Source of the DNA: an uncultured Propionibacteriaceae bacterium
GTDB taxonomy: Bacteria > Actinomycetota > Actinomycetes > Propionibacteriales > Propionibacteriaceae
Assembly (NCBI GenBank): GCA_936924635.1
Contig: CAKZHP010000143.1
Coordinates: 1 to 6,041, forward strand
Direction: 5' to 3'
DNA: 6,041 nucleotides
This document shows, piece after piece, positions 1 through 6,027 of the stretch. Both the position numbers and the translations under genes were made by a program. The stretch's first letter is position 1; the number at the start of each line of letters is the position of its first letter. The notes beneath the pieces were generated by a model that was not told where the DNA came from, made no database searches, and worked only from the letters and a program-made list of their open reading frames with translations.

Positions 1-54
1 CCGTCGCGCCGCCGCCAGGCCGGCCAGCCCCGCGCCCACCACCACGATGCTCAT
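1..54 (-). CDS. FAD/NAD(P)-binding oxidoreductase, N-terminal fragment (runs off the window)
   Basis: Only the first 18 codons are present. They read MSIVVVGAGLAGLAAARR: a hydrophobic beta strand followed by the GxGxxG dinucleotide-binding turn and an alanine-rich helix, the classic start of a Rossmann-fold flavoprotein such as an amine oxidase, phytoene desaturase-like or other FAD-dependent oxidoreductase. The ATG (54-52) shares bases with the TGA of the upstream secernin-like gene (53-51), giving an ATGA overlap that implies cotranscription and translational coupling. No strong Shine-Dalgarno sequence precedes it, which fits reinitiation by ribosomes finishing the upstream gene. The substrate class cannot be decided from 18 residues; an NAD(P)-binding rather than FAD-binding role is possible but less likely with this motif at the very N-terminus. 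Confidence 0.8.
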   Translation of the reverse strand, partial: MSIVVVGAGLAGLAAARR

Positions 55-1208
55 GCCCAGACCCCCGCCTGGCGGTCCCACCGGCTCCACAGCGCGCGCA
101 CCCACACCGGCCGCGCGTCGTGGCACGGCTGGCCGGGCACCTCCTCCCAGGCGGCCGCGGCGTCCCACGCCCCGGCAGGCTCGACGCCCTCGACGAACGA
201 CCTCTCCAGCGCATCGCGAGCAGCGGCCTGGGAGACGTACCGGTCAGGGTTGCGCACCCAGTCGCGGTGCATCCGCTCGTGCCGCCACCACAGGTGGGTG
301 GCGTCGTACGCGTTCGACAGCTCACCCGCCTCCACCAGCGGCAGCGGCTCGACACGTATCGGCTTGAAGACCGACGTGCAGGGCGCGGCCGTCGCCGTCA
401 CCCAGTGCCGCCCGGCGGTCGCCTCAGCCACCCAGCTCGCCGTGGTCTGGGTCGAGGTCACCAGCCCGCCGGCATGGGCGCAGGGCGCGCTCAGGGCGCC
501 GTTCACGGGCGAGTACACCGGCCCCGAAGACGACCCGTGGTCCCGCAGCGCCGCGAACATGTCCAGCACCGACGAGGCGCGGCCGGCCGACTCCTCCGTA
601 CGCTCTCGCCGCACCGCGCACGCCGCCACCGTGCCCTTCACGGGGTCGGCGAACCGTTCCGCAAACCCCGCGATCGTGAGCCCGTTCGAGATCGAGCGTG
701 ACCCGGTCACCTCTTCGGTCGCCCAGTGCCGTCCCGCCGTCTCCAGCACCGTGGCGCCGTCACGGTCGGCCACGACGAACGAGCTGTCGTACGTGAACCG
801 CGGGTGCTCGTACGAGCAGGACCCGCCCTGCCCGTACTCCTCCAGCATGGAGACGATCACCTGCACCGCCTCATGGCGATCGGCACCGCGCTCCAGCCCC
901 AGGCGCACCAGGTCCATGCCCGTCAGCACGCCTTCGCGCCGCCCGACGCCCCGGGTGAACACGGCCTCGTTGCCGATCACCACCCCGTGCTCGTTGGCGC
1001 CCATCTCGGCGCCCCACAGCCACCAGGGCCGCGACAGCAGCACCGCGTAGGACGGCGCGCCCGGCACCGACGTGTGCGTGACACGCAAGGCCCCCGAGCC
1101 GTCCCGGGCGGGGACATGCTCGAGGGCCTGCGACTCGTTCGCGTCCCGGTCAGAGTTCTTCGCGAACAGGACCCCGTCGTCGGTCAGCGTGACCAGCGTC
1201 TCGCACAT
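51..1208 (-). CDS. Secernin / C69-family Ntn hydrolase
   Basis: The protein has 385 residues and resembles secernins, relatives of the C69 dipeptidases in the N-terminal-nucleophile hydrolase superfamily. It begins MCET; Cys2 would become the N-terminal nucleophile after methionine removal. Family-like blocks in order are FAKNSDRDANESQ (15-27), WGAEMGANEHGVVIGNEAVF (65-84), LTGMDLVRLGLERG (95-108), EEYGQGG (123-129), SPVNGALSAPCAHAGG (233-248), TAAPCTSVFKPI (273-284) and LWWRHERMHR (306-315). There is no signal peptide or membrane segment, so it is expected to be cytoplasmic. The ATG is preceded by AGGG with an 8-base gap. The true substrate is uncertain, since few secernins have been assigned a reaction; peptide or amide hydrolysis is inferred. 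It follows the dehydrogenase gene by 42 bases and overlaps the flavoprotein gene by 4, so the three may form one operon. Confidence 0.93.
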   Translation of the reverse strand: MCETLVTLTDDGVLFAKNSDRDANESQALEHVPARDGSGALRVTHTSVPGAPSYAVLLSRPWWLWGAEMGANEHGVVIGNEAVFTRGVGRREGVLTGMDLVRLGLERGADRHEAVQVIVSMLEEYGQGGSCSYEHPRFTYDSSFVVADRDGATVLETAGRHWATEEVTGSRSISNGLTIAGFAERFADPVKGTVAACAVRRERTEESAGRASSVLDMFAALRDHGSSSGPVYSPVNGALSAPCAHAGGLVTSTQTTASWVAEATAGRHWVTATAAPCTSVFKPIRVEPLPLVEAGELSNAYDATHLWWRHERMHRDWVRNPDRYVSQAAARDALERSFVEGVEPAGAWDAAAAWEEVPGQPCHDARPVWVRALWSRWDRQAGVWA

Positions 1209-1228
1209 GCGCGCGACCCTACTGGCGC

Positions 1229-1244
1229 ACCGGCCGGCGCCGGT
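1229..1244 (-). terminator. Weak GC-rich stem-loop between the dehydrogenase and secernin genes
   Basis: The 42-base gap holds ACCGG (1229-1233) and CCGGT (1240-1244) around a 6-base loop, with a self-complementary CCGGCGCCGG core offering an alternative fold. It could attenuate transcription after the dehydrogenase. There is no U-run on the minus strand, the stem is short, and such GC palindromes arise easily at this base composition, so a role is speculative. Confidence 0.22.
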
Positions 1245-1250
1245 TTCCGA

Positions 1251-2132
1251 TCAGAAGACGGGCTTGCCTCCGGTCACACCGATCACGGTGGCGCTCACGT
1301 ACGACGCCTCCTCCGACGCCAGGAACACGTACGCCGCCGCCACCTCGACCGGGTGCCCGGCGCGACCGAGCGGGGTGTCGGAGCCGAACCCCTCCACCTT
1401 CTGCTCGCTCATCGTGGCCGGGATCAGCGGCGTCCAGATCGGTCCCGGCGCCACGCTGTTGACGCGGATCCCCTTCTCGCCGAGCTCGGCCGCCAGGTTC
1501 ACCGTGAGGTTCGTCAGTGCGGCCTTGGTGGCGGCGTAGTCGAGCAGGTGGTCCGACGGCGAGTACGCCTGCACCGACGACGTGATGATCACCGAGCCGC
1601 CCTGCGCGAGGTGCTCCGCGCCGTGCTTCACCAGCCAGAACGGGGAGAACACGTTGGTGGCGAAGGTGCGCTCGATCTGCTCGTCGGGGAACTCCTCGAT
1701 CGCGCCGTGGGTCATCTGGTACGCCGCGTTCGCGACCAGCACGTCGAGCCCGCCGAGGAAGGCGACGGCCTTCTGCAGCAGCTCCTTGTTGGCGGCGGCG
1801 TCGCGCAGGTCGCCCGGCACGACCTCGCAGCGGCGCCCCGCGGCCTCCACGGCCTTCTTCACCTCAGCGGCGTCCTCGGCCTCCTCGGGCAGGCAGGCGA
1901 TCACCACGTCGGCGCCCTCCAGCGCGAAGATCGTGGCGACGGCCCGGCCGATGCCGGAGTCACCGCCGGTGATCAGCGCCTTCTTGCCCTCGAGCCGGCC
2001 ACGGGCGGTCCACGAGGTCTCGCCGTAGTCGGGCTCGGGAGTCAGGTCGGCGCCGGTGCCCGGCCACTCCTGCTGCTGCGACGGGATGGCGGAGAGGTCC
2101 GTACGGTCCTGGGGGGTCTGGTTCTCGGTCAT
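1251..2132 (-). CDS. SDR-family oxidoreductase (YghA / general stress protein 39 type)
   Basis: This is a 293-residue NAD(P)-dependent short-chain dehydrogenase with the roughly 45-residue N-terminal extension typical of the YghA/GSP39-like subgroup (QQQEWPGTGADLTPEPDYG, residues 19-37). The cofactor-binding glycine motif is TGGDSGIG (55-62), followed by GDLRD (107-111) and NAA at 135-137 in place of the usual NAG. The catalytic residues are Asn160, Ser186, Tyr199 and Lys203, with the S-Y spacing of 13 and the YxxxK motif intact; PGPIWTP (229-235) is the substrate-loop region. It is cytoplasmic. The substrate is unknown; relatives are often labelled glucose 1-dehydrogenase or stress protein without proof. 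I chose the ATG at 2132. An in-frame GTG at 2153 would add seven residues, but those codons include TCA and AGT, unusual here, and no better ribosome site precedes it. Confidence 0.93.
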   Translation of the reverse strand: MTENQTPQDRTDLSAIPSQQQEWPGTGADLTPEPDYGETSWTARGRLEGKKALITGGDSGIGRAVATIFALEGADVVIACLPEEAEDAAEVKKAVEAAGRRCEVVPGDLRDAAANKELLQKAVAFLGGLDVLVANAAYQMTHGAIEEFPDEQIERTFATNVFSPFWLVKHGAEHLAQGGSVIITSSVQAYSPSDHLLDYAATKAALTNLTVNLAAELGEKGIRVNSVAPGPIWTPLIPATMSEQKVEGFGSDTPLGRAGHPVEVAAAYVFLASEEASYVSATVIGVTGGKPVF

Positions 2133-2141
2133 GGCCCCACT

Positions 2142-2168
2142 CTGGCCTGACACGGTGCGTCCGGCCAG
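2142..2168 (-). promoter_or_regulatory. Inverted repeat just upstream of the dehydrogenase start
   Basis: CTGGCC (2142-2147) and GGCCAG (2163-2168) form a perfect 6-bp inverted repeat with a 15-base spacer, ending 10 bases before the ATG at 2132. It could be an operator or a leader hairpin. Short arms in GC-rich DNA make chance a real possibility. Confidence 0.22.
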
Positions 2169-2178
2169 GGTCCACCCC

Positions 2179-2209
2179 CTTCTGAGCGTCCGCTCTTCTG
2201 AGCGTCCGC
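2179..2209. repeat. Perfect 15-bp tandem direct repeat between the GT87 and dehydrogenase genes
   Basis: The 15-mer CTTCTGAGCGTCCGC occurs at 2179-2193 and again at 2195-2209, identical at every position with one intervening T, giving a 16-bp period. A third, partial match (GCGTCCG) lies at 2157-2163. The array starts two bases past the GT87 stop codon and sits 47 to 77 bases before the likely dehydrogenase start, so it may be a paired binding site for a regulator of that gene. It could also be a slippage duplication with no function. Confidence 0.6.
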
Positions 2210-2210
2210 G

Positions 2211-3407
2211 CTACGAGACGGCGGCCACCACCGCCGGAGCCTGCTGGCGAGCCGGCAGGGCACGCCGGGCGACCATCAGCAGGAACGCCCCGACCACGAG
2301 CGGCGCCACACCGACGTGCAGCGCGCCGAGGGGCGAGATCATGGCCGGCAGCACGTACGCCGCCACCAGCACCTCCCGCTCGCCGCGCCGCCAGCCGTGA
2401 CGCCGTCCGTACAGCGCCATCCAGGCGATGGGGAAGGCCAGCCACACGGTGTCGTAGTCGAACCCGTAGGGGTTCACGAGGAAGATCGCCGACATCAGGG
2501 CAGCCCCCCGCAGCTCCATCGACGACGTGCTGCGCCAGATGCGCCACACGGTCACGATCGCAGCGAGGGCGACGACGGCCTGCACCGCGTACGCCGCCGT
2601 GACCCCGGCGCCGAGCAGCCGCAGCGCCGCGAACACGCCCGGCATCTTCGACCACGGCAGGTAGCCGGACTCGATGAACCCGGCGGCGTCGCCCATGCTC
2701 CCCAGCCAGGCCCGGATGGTCCCCAGCCCCAGCACCAGCGCAGAGCTCACCAGGGTGACGACGGCGCTGACCGCCGCGGCCGCGAACGCCTTCCAGGCCC
2801 TCGCCGCGATGAGCGCCACCGGGAAGAGGACGGCGAGGTGCGGCTTGATGACCAGCAGCCCGATCAGCACCCCGGCCAGGACGGGCCGCTTCTTGAGCTG
2901 CAGCAGCGCGGCGCCGGCGAGAGCCGCCGTGATGACCCCGTTCTGGCCGTGGGCGAAGCAGATCCACACCCCCGGGAAGGCCAGCGCCAGCCAGAGCCCC
3001 TCCCGCTTCACGACCGTCAGCAGCACCCCCAGCATCAGGGCGGCGCCGGCCAGGGCCCACAGCAGGTACGACACGGCGTACGGGAGCACCGACAACGGGG
3101 CGACCAGCAGCAGGTAGGGCGGTGGGTAGAACCACGGGAAGTAGAACGGCTCGGTGGTCGGCACGATCGCGTTCTCCAGCGGGCCGATCACCGACAGGTC
3201 GTAGGCGTCCATGCCGTGGCCCGACAGCAGCAGCTGCGACGCTGCGTAGAAGGTGAGGAAGTCCGTGCCCAGCGGCTTGCCGGTGATGTCGACGTTGTCG
3301 CGCACCAGCAGCGCGTACACGATCGCACCCATGACGAACATGGCCAGCATGATCCGCGGGTAGACGGTGAGGCGCTCGCGGTCCATCCAGTGAGGGCGTG
3401 GGGGCAT
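2211..3407 (-). CDS. GT87 (DUF2029) family membrane glycosyltransferase
   Basis: This 398-residue polytopic membrane protein belongs to the GT-C-fold GT87 family, which includes the mycobacterial mannosyltransferase PimE. Such enzymes use polyprenyl-phosphate-linked sugars outside the membrane to build envelope glycolipids or polysaccharides. Visible features are a first membrane segment (about 16-34), LGTDFLTFYAAS (46-57) with Asp49 as probable catalytic base in the first outer loop, PWFYPPPYLLLVAPLSVLP (91-109), AHGQNGVI (152-159), LVIKPHLAVLFP (185-196) and NPYGFDYDTVWLAFP (312-326), with about ten hydrophobic segments in all. The frame stays open up to 3821, but that extension lies across the trmI coding region, is arginine/glycine-rich and has no membrane character, so I start at the ATG at 3407. 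A start at 3386 (Met8) is possible. The sugar and acceptor cannot be told from sequence. It follows trmI after 74 bases and probably has its own promoter. Confidence 0.92.
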   Translation of the reverse strand: MPPRPHWMDRERLTVYPRIMLAMFVMGAIVYALLVRDNVDITGKPLGTDFLTFYAASQLLLSGHGMDAYDLSVIGPLENAIVPTTEPFYFPWFYPPPYLLLVAPLSVLPYAVSYLLWALAGAALMLGVLLTVVKREGLWLALAFPGVWICFAHGQNGVITAALAGAALLQLKKRPVLAGVLIGLLVIKPHLAVLFPVALIAARAWKAFAAAAVSAVVTLVSSALVLGLGTIRAWLGSMGDAAGFIESGYLPWSKMPGVFAALRLLGAGVTAAYAVQAVVALAAIVTVWRIWRSTSSMELRGAALMSAIFLVNPYGFDYDTVWLAFPIAWMALYGRRHGWRRGEREVLVAAYVLPAMISPLGALHVGVAPLVVGAFLLMVARRALPARQQAPAVVAAVS

Positions 3408-3413
3408 GGCGTC

Positions 3414-3419
3414 ACGGTA
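3414..3419 (-). promoter_or_regulatory. Candidate -10 element for a leaderless GT87 transcript
   Basis: On the minus strand TACCGT fits the TANNNT form of actinomycete -10 boxes and ends 6 bases before the GT87 ATG at 3407. No Shine-Dalgarno sequence precedes that ATG, so transcription could begin at or next to the start codon, as in many actinomycete leaderless mRNAs. No convincing -35 box is visible and TANNNT is a loose pattern. Confidence 0.28.
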
Positions 3420-3423
3420 CGAA

Positions 3424-3434
3424 CCACGCCGTGG
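3424..3434. promoter_or_regulatory. Short inverted repeat in the trmI-GT87 gap
   Basis: CCACG (3424-3428) and CGTGG (3430-3434) flank a single base, forming an 11-bp near-palindrome just upstream of the candidate -10 box, where a repressor or activator could bind. A second short one, CTCA/TGAG, lies at 3442-3452. Both are short enough to be chance. Confidence 0.2.
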
Positions 3435-3481
3435 CTGGGCCCTCAGGATGAGAACAGCCTCATGGCCGGCGGCCCAGACGA

Positions 3482-4471
3482 TCAGGCGCCGGGAGCGTCC
3501 TCCGCCACCTCGACCGCAGGCTTCTCGACCGCCTCGGTCACCTCGACACCCGGCGGGCGCGGGCCCGAGTAGTCCGGCCCGTAGGCGCCGGGGGCCGGAC
3601 GGCGACGGCGGGCCGGTGCCTCCACGCCAGGGGCGAGGCGGCGGGTGTGGATGAGGAACCCGGTGTGGCCCGAGGTGCCGTGACCCGGCCGGATGGCGAG
3701 CCCCTCGGCGTGCCACTCGCGTACGGTCACCTCGACCGCGCGCGGCTCCAGCCAGCCGCGGTGCGCCCGCAGCGTGTCGAGGGTGCGGCCCATCTGCGTG
3801 GTGGTGGCGACGTAGCAGCACAGCACCCCACCCGGCTCCAGCACCTCACCGACGGCGTCGACGCACTCCCACGGGGCCAGCATGTCGAGTACCACCCGGT
3901 CGACGCGCCCGGGGCCCATCGACTCGACGAGGTCGCCGACGCGCACCTCCCACGCCGGGTGCGGGCGGCCGAAGAACGCCTCCACGTTCTTCTGCGCGAT
4001 GGCGGCGAAGTCGGCGCGGCGCTCGTACGAGATCAGCCGCCCCGTGGGCCCGATCGCGCGCAGGATCGACAGCGACAGCGCGCCGGAGCCGACGCCGGCC
4101 TCCAGCACCCGGGCGCCGGGGAAGATGTCGGTGTACATCAGGATCTGCGCCGCGTCCTTCGGGTACACCACGGCCGCGCCCCGCGGCATCGAGACCGTGA
4201 ACTCCTCCAGCAGAGGTCGCAGCGCCAGGTACGCCACCCCGGCCGCCGAGGTCACCACCACCCCGTCCGGCCCACCGATCAGCTCGTCGTGCGGGATGCC
4301 GCCGCGCGTCGTGTGGAACACGGCGCCCGCGGTGAGCTTGATGGAGTGCCGCCGGCCCTTGGGATCGAACAGCGACACCCGCTCCCCCTCGACCAGCGGG
4401 CCGCTCTTGATGCCCGACCAGTCCGCCGCGTCCACGCCTGCCTCTTCACCCACGAGATTCAGCTCACCCAC
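3482..4471 (-). CDS. trmI: tRNA (adenine-58-N1)-methyltransferase TrmI
   Basis: The product uses S-adenosylmethionine to methylate N1 of adenine 58 in the T-loop of tRNA; family members act as cytoplasmic homotetramers. It closely resembles M. tuberculosis Rv2118c: GERVSLFDPKGRRHSIKL (29-46) and FHTTRGGIPHDELIG (52-66) in the N-terminal domain, SMPRGAAVVYPKDAAQI (94-110), the SAM-binding loop VLEAGVGSGALSLS (122-135), the acidic residue of SYERRADF (148-155), and LDMLAPWE (195-202), whose Asp196 is the likely catalytic residue. At 329 residues it exceeds the roughly 280 of the mycobacterial enzyme, the excess being an N-terminal lead and a proline-rich, basic-then-acidic tail after about 283. 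The start is uncertain: GTG codons at 4471, 4453 and 4435 are all in frame. The first has GGGAAGG 12 bases upstream; the last has AGAGG at 5 bases and gives an N-terminus nearest the mycobacterial length. It lies 6 bases after the lipoprotein gene. Confidence 0.96.
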   Translation of the reverse strand: MGELNLVGEEAGVDAADWSGIKSGPLVEGERVSLFDPKGRRHSIKLTAGAVFHTTRGGIPHDELIGGPDGVVVTSAAGVAYLALRPLLEEFTVSMPRGAAVVYPKDAAQILMYTDIFPGARVLEAGVGSGALSLSILRAIGPTGRLISYERRADFAAIAQKNVEAFFGRPHPAWEVRVGDLVESMGPGRVDRVVLDMLAPWECVDAVGEVLEPGGVLCCYVATTTQMGRTLDTLRAHRGWLEPRAVEVTVREWHAEGLAIRPGHGTSGHTGFLIHTRRLAPGVEAPARRRRPAPGAYGPDYSGPRPPGVEVTEAVEKPAVEVAEDAPGA

Positions 4472-4476
4472 AAGAT
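4446..4476. repeat. Imperfect tandem repeat covering the trmI start region
   Basis: TCACCCACGAGAT (4446-4458) and TCACCCACAAGAT (4464-4476) match at 12 of 13 positions with an 18-base, in-frame period. On the minus strand each copy contains a candidate GTG start (4453 and 4471) followed by the same GGTGA. It looks like a small duplication that created a second start codon. Confidence 0.5.
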
Positions 4477-4477
4477 C

Positions 4478-5980
4478 TCACTGCCTTCCCACGGCCCACA
4501 GGCCGAGCTGCCAGCCGGGACCGTACCGCGGCTCGTGCAGCCGTGTCGTGCCCAGCAGGAAGATGTCGTCGTCGGTCTGCTGGATCGGCAGCACCACGGC
4601 ATCGGCCGCCGCCTGCTTCTGCAGCTCCGACAAGGTGGCGTCGCGCACCCCGGGGTCGGTGGTGCTGCGGGCCAGCTTCTCCAGCTCCGCCACCTTGCCC
4701 TGGCTGCCCGGCAGCGGCTGGTCACGGTAGGGCTGCAGCCACGCGAACGGCGTCGACGTCCAGGCCTTGTAGTTGTGCAGCACCAGGTCGGCGCTCGGCG
4801 CGTCTGGGGTGAGCTGCACGCTCACCCCGGCGGTCTGTTCGATCCGGTCGCGCACGTCGCGAGCCATCTCCCGCTCCCCCACCACCGACGACTGGTACGC
4901 CAGGGTGAGCCGGGGCCGCTCGCCGGCGCGCGGCGGGATGGTGGGGATGCCGCCCAGCTGGTACGCGGGCACGCGCCCGTCGATGCCGCGCGGGAGGATC
5001 GAGTCGAGCGTGCGGTCCTCCTGGAGAGCCGCGCTGATGGCCGTGCGCAGGGCCGCGTCGAGCCGGTACGGGGACCCGGTCGACCAGGTGAGCAGGTGCA
5101 CCCGGGTGCCGGCGAGGGTCTCCCGGCGGAAGCCGGCGTCGGTGGTCCTGGTCCGCGACGCCGTGATCTCGTCGTCGAAGCGTCGCAGCGCCGCCGCGTT
5201 CAGGCCGCGCCACACCACGTCGACGGTCCCGGTGCGCATCGCCTCCTCGACCGAGGCGGAGTCGGGGAAGTAGCGCAGCACCAGCACGTCCTGGGCCGCG
5301 GGGGTGTAGCCGCGGTACGGCTTGTGCAGCCGCAGCACCAGCGCGTCCGCCTGCGCGGAACCCAGCCACATCGGCCCCGACCCCACGGGCACCTGGTCGG
5401 CCGGGCGGATCGCGTCGGGGTCGTACACAGCCTCGTCGACGATGCTCGCGGCGGGGCTCGCCAGGGCGTACCCGAACTGGCTGTCGGGCCACCGCAGCAC
5501 GAAGCGCACCGTGAGGGCGTCGGGGGTCTCGATGTGGTCCAGGGCGTCCAGCTGGCGGCCCGAGGAGCCGGCCACGCCGAGCCGGAGCGCACGCGTGATG
5601 CTGAACTGCACGTCGCTGCTGGTCAGCGGGTCGGCGTTGCTGAACGCCAGCTCTTCTCGCAGGGTGCACTGGTAGACCAGTGCCGAGGTGAACAGGCACT
5701 CCCGGGCCGCGTCGGGGCGCAGGCCCCCCTTGCCCGGCTCGGCGGTCATCAGGCGCTGGAACAGCGTGTGCGCCATCACCGTGCCTGCGGTGTCGGTGAC
5801 CGCGACCGGGTCGAACGTCGTGATCCGCTCGGTGGTCGCGACCGTGAACTCGCGCGGGGTGGGCGACGCGGAGGGTGTGAGTGAGGGCACCGGCGCGGCG
5901 GGCGGGGTGCACCCGGCCACCGTCAGGAGCCCGGCTGCCGCGGCCAGCAGACGCAGACTCCAGCTGATGCGGCCCGTCAC
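4478..5980 (-). CDS. ABC transporter substrate-binding lipoprotein, family 5 (peptide/nickel type)
   Basis: The product is a 500-residue solute-binding protein of the SBP_bac_5 family (OppA/DppA/NikA-like), anchored to the outer face of the membrane to capture peptides or similar ligands. The N-terminus has a lipoprotein signal: MTGR, a hydrophobic core, and the lipobox TVAGC with Cys24 as lipidation site, then a Pro/Ser/Thr linker to about residue 44. Family features follow: TFDPVAVTDT (55-64), LREELAFSNADPLTSSDVQF (107-126), VGSGPMWLG (199-207), LRTAISAALQED (311-322), and a C-terminal DAVVLPIQQTDDDIFLLG segment (460-477). Cys95 and Cys105 may form a disulfide. I start at GTG 5980, which has GGAGG four bases upstream; a GTG at 6028 would add 16 residues before the signal peptide and lacks a ribosome site. 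No permease or ATPase gene is visible, so it is an orphan within the window. It ends 6 bases before trmI. Confidence 0.93.
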   Translation of the reverse strand: MTGRISWSLRLLAAAAGLLTVAGCTPPAAPVPSLTPSASPTPREFTVATTERITTFDPVAVTDTAGTVMAHTLFQRLMTAEPGKGGLRPDAARECLFTSALVYQCTLREELAFSNADPLTSSDVQFSITRALRLGVAGSSGRQLDALDHIETPDALTVRFVLRWPDSQFGYALASPAASIVDEAVYDPDAIRPADQVPVGSGPMWLGSAQADALVLRLHKPYRGYTPAAQDVLVLRYFPDSASVEEAMRTGTVDVVWRGLNAAALRRFDDEITASRTRTTDAGFRRETLAGTRVHLLTWSTGSPYRLDAALRTAISAALQEDRTLDSILPRGIDGRVPAYQLGGIPTIPPRAGERPRLTLAYQSSVVGEREMARDVRDRIEQTAGVSVQLTPDAPSADLVLHNYKAWTSTPFAWLQPYRDQPLPGSQGKVAELEKLARSTTDPGVRDATLSELQKQAAADAVVLPIQQTDDDIFLLGTTRLHEPRYGPGWQLGLWAVGRQ

Positions 5981-5982
5981 GT

Positions 5983-6027
5983 CGCCTCCGACCCGCTCAG
6001 CGGTCCCCGTCCGGCGGGTCGGAGACA
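5983..6027 (-). promoter_or_regulatory. Leader hairpin that would hide the lipoprotein ribosome binding site
   Basis: CTCCGACCCGC (5986-5996) and GCGGGTCGGAG (6014-6024) are perfect 11-bp complements separated by 17 bases. In the minus-strand RNA, two U-G wobbles and one G-C pair extend the stem to 14 pairs. The 3' arm contains the GGAG of the Shine-Dalgarno sequence (GGAGG, 5985-5989) for the GTG at 5980. Folding would block ribosome entry, suggesting translational control. It could instead act as a terminator or protein-binding site; no U-run follows it on either strand. Confidence 0.5.
5985..5989 (-). promoter_or_regulatory. Shine-Dalgarno site that decides the lipoprotein start
   Basis: GGAGG on the minus strand, four bases before GTG 5980, is the strongest ribosome site seen in this window. 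It favours the shorter lipoprotein with a conventional 24-residue signal peptide over the start at 6028. Confidence 0.65.

Noticed and set aside
65..75. CCGCC-T-GGCGG inverted repeat
   Set aside because: It lies within the last codons of the secernin-like gene and is short enough to be expected by chance in this GC-rich coding sequence.
1960..3135. 391-codon minus-strand open frame, and the 396-codon one at 4722-5912
   Set aside because: They sit in another frame of the GT87/dehydrogenase and lipoprotein genes, are Ala/Gly/Arg-rich and have no domain features.
3463..3475. GGCC-rich stem as a trmI terminator
   Set aside because: Arms are only about four bases, there is no U-run, and it overlaps other equally good GC pairings.
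2316..3572. 418-codon plus-strand open frame, and the 474-codon one at 726-2150
   Set aside because: Both lie antisense to well-supported genes and show the Arg/His/Gln/Gly-rich composition of shadow frames.
3408..3821. 138-codon N-terminal extension of the GT87 frame
   Set aside because: It overlaps the trmI coding region, is Arg/Gly/Pro-rich with no membrane character, and the family-like sequence begins only after 3407.
3647..5884. 745-codon open frame on the plus strand
   Set aside because: It is antisense to the lipoprotein and trmI genes, is dominated by Arg, Gly, Val, His and Gln in low-complexity fashion, and has no recognisable motif: a high-GC shadow.
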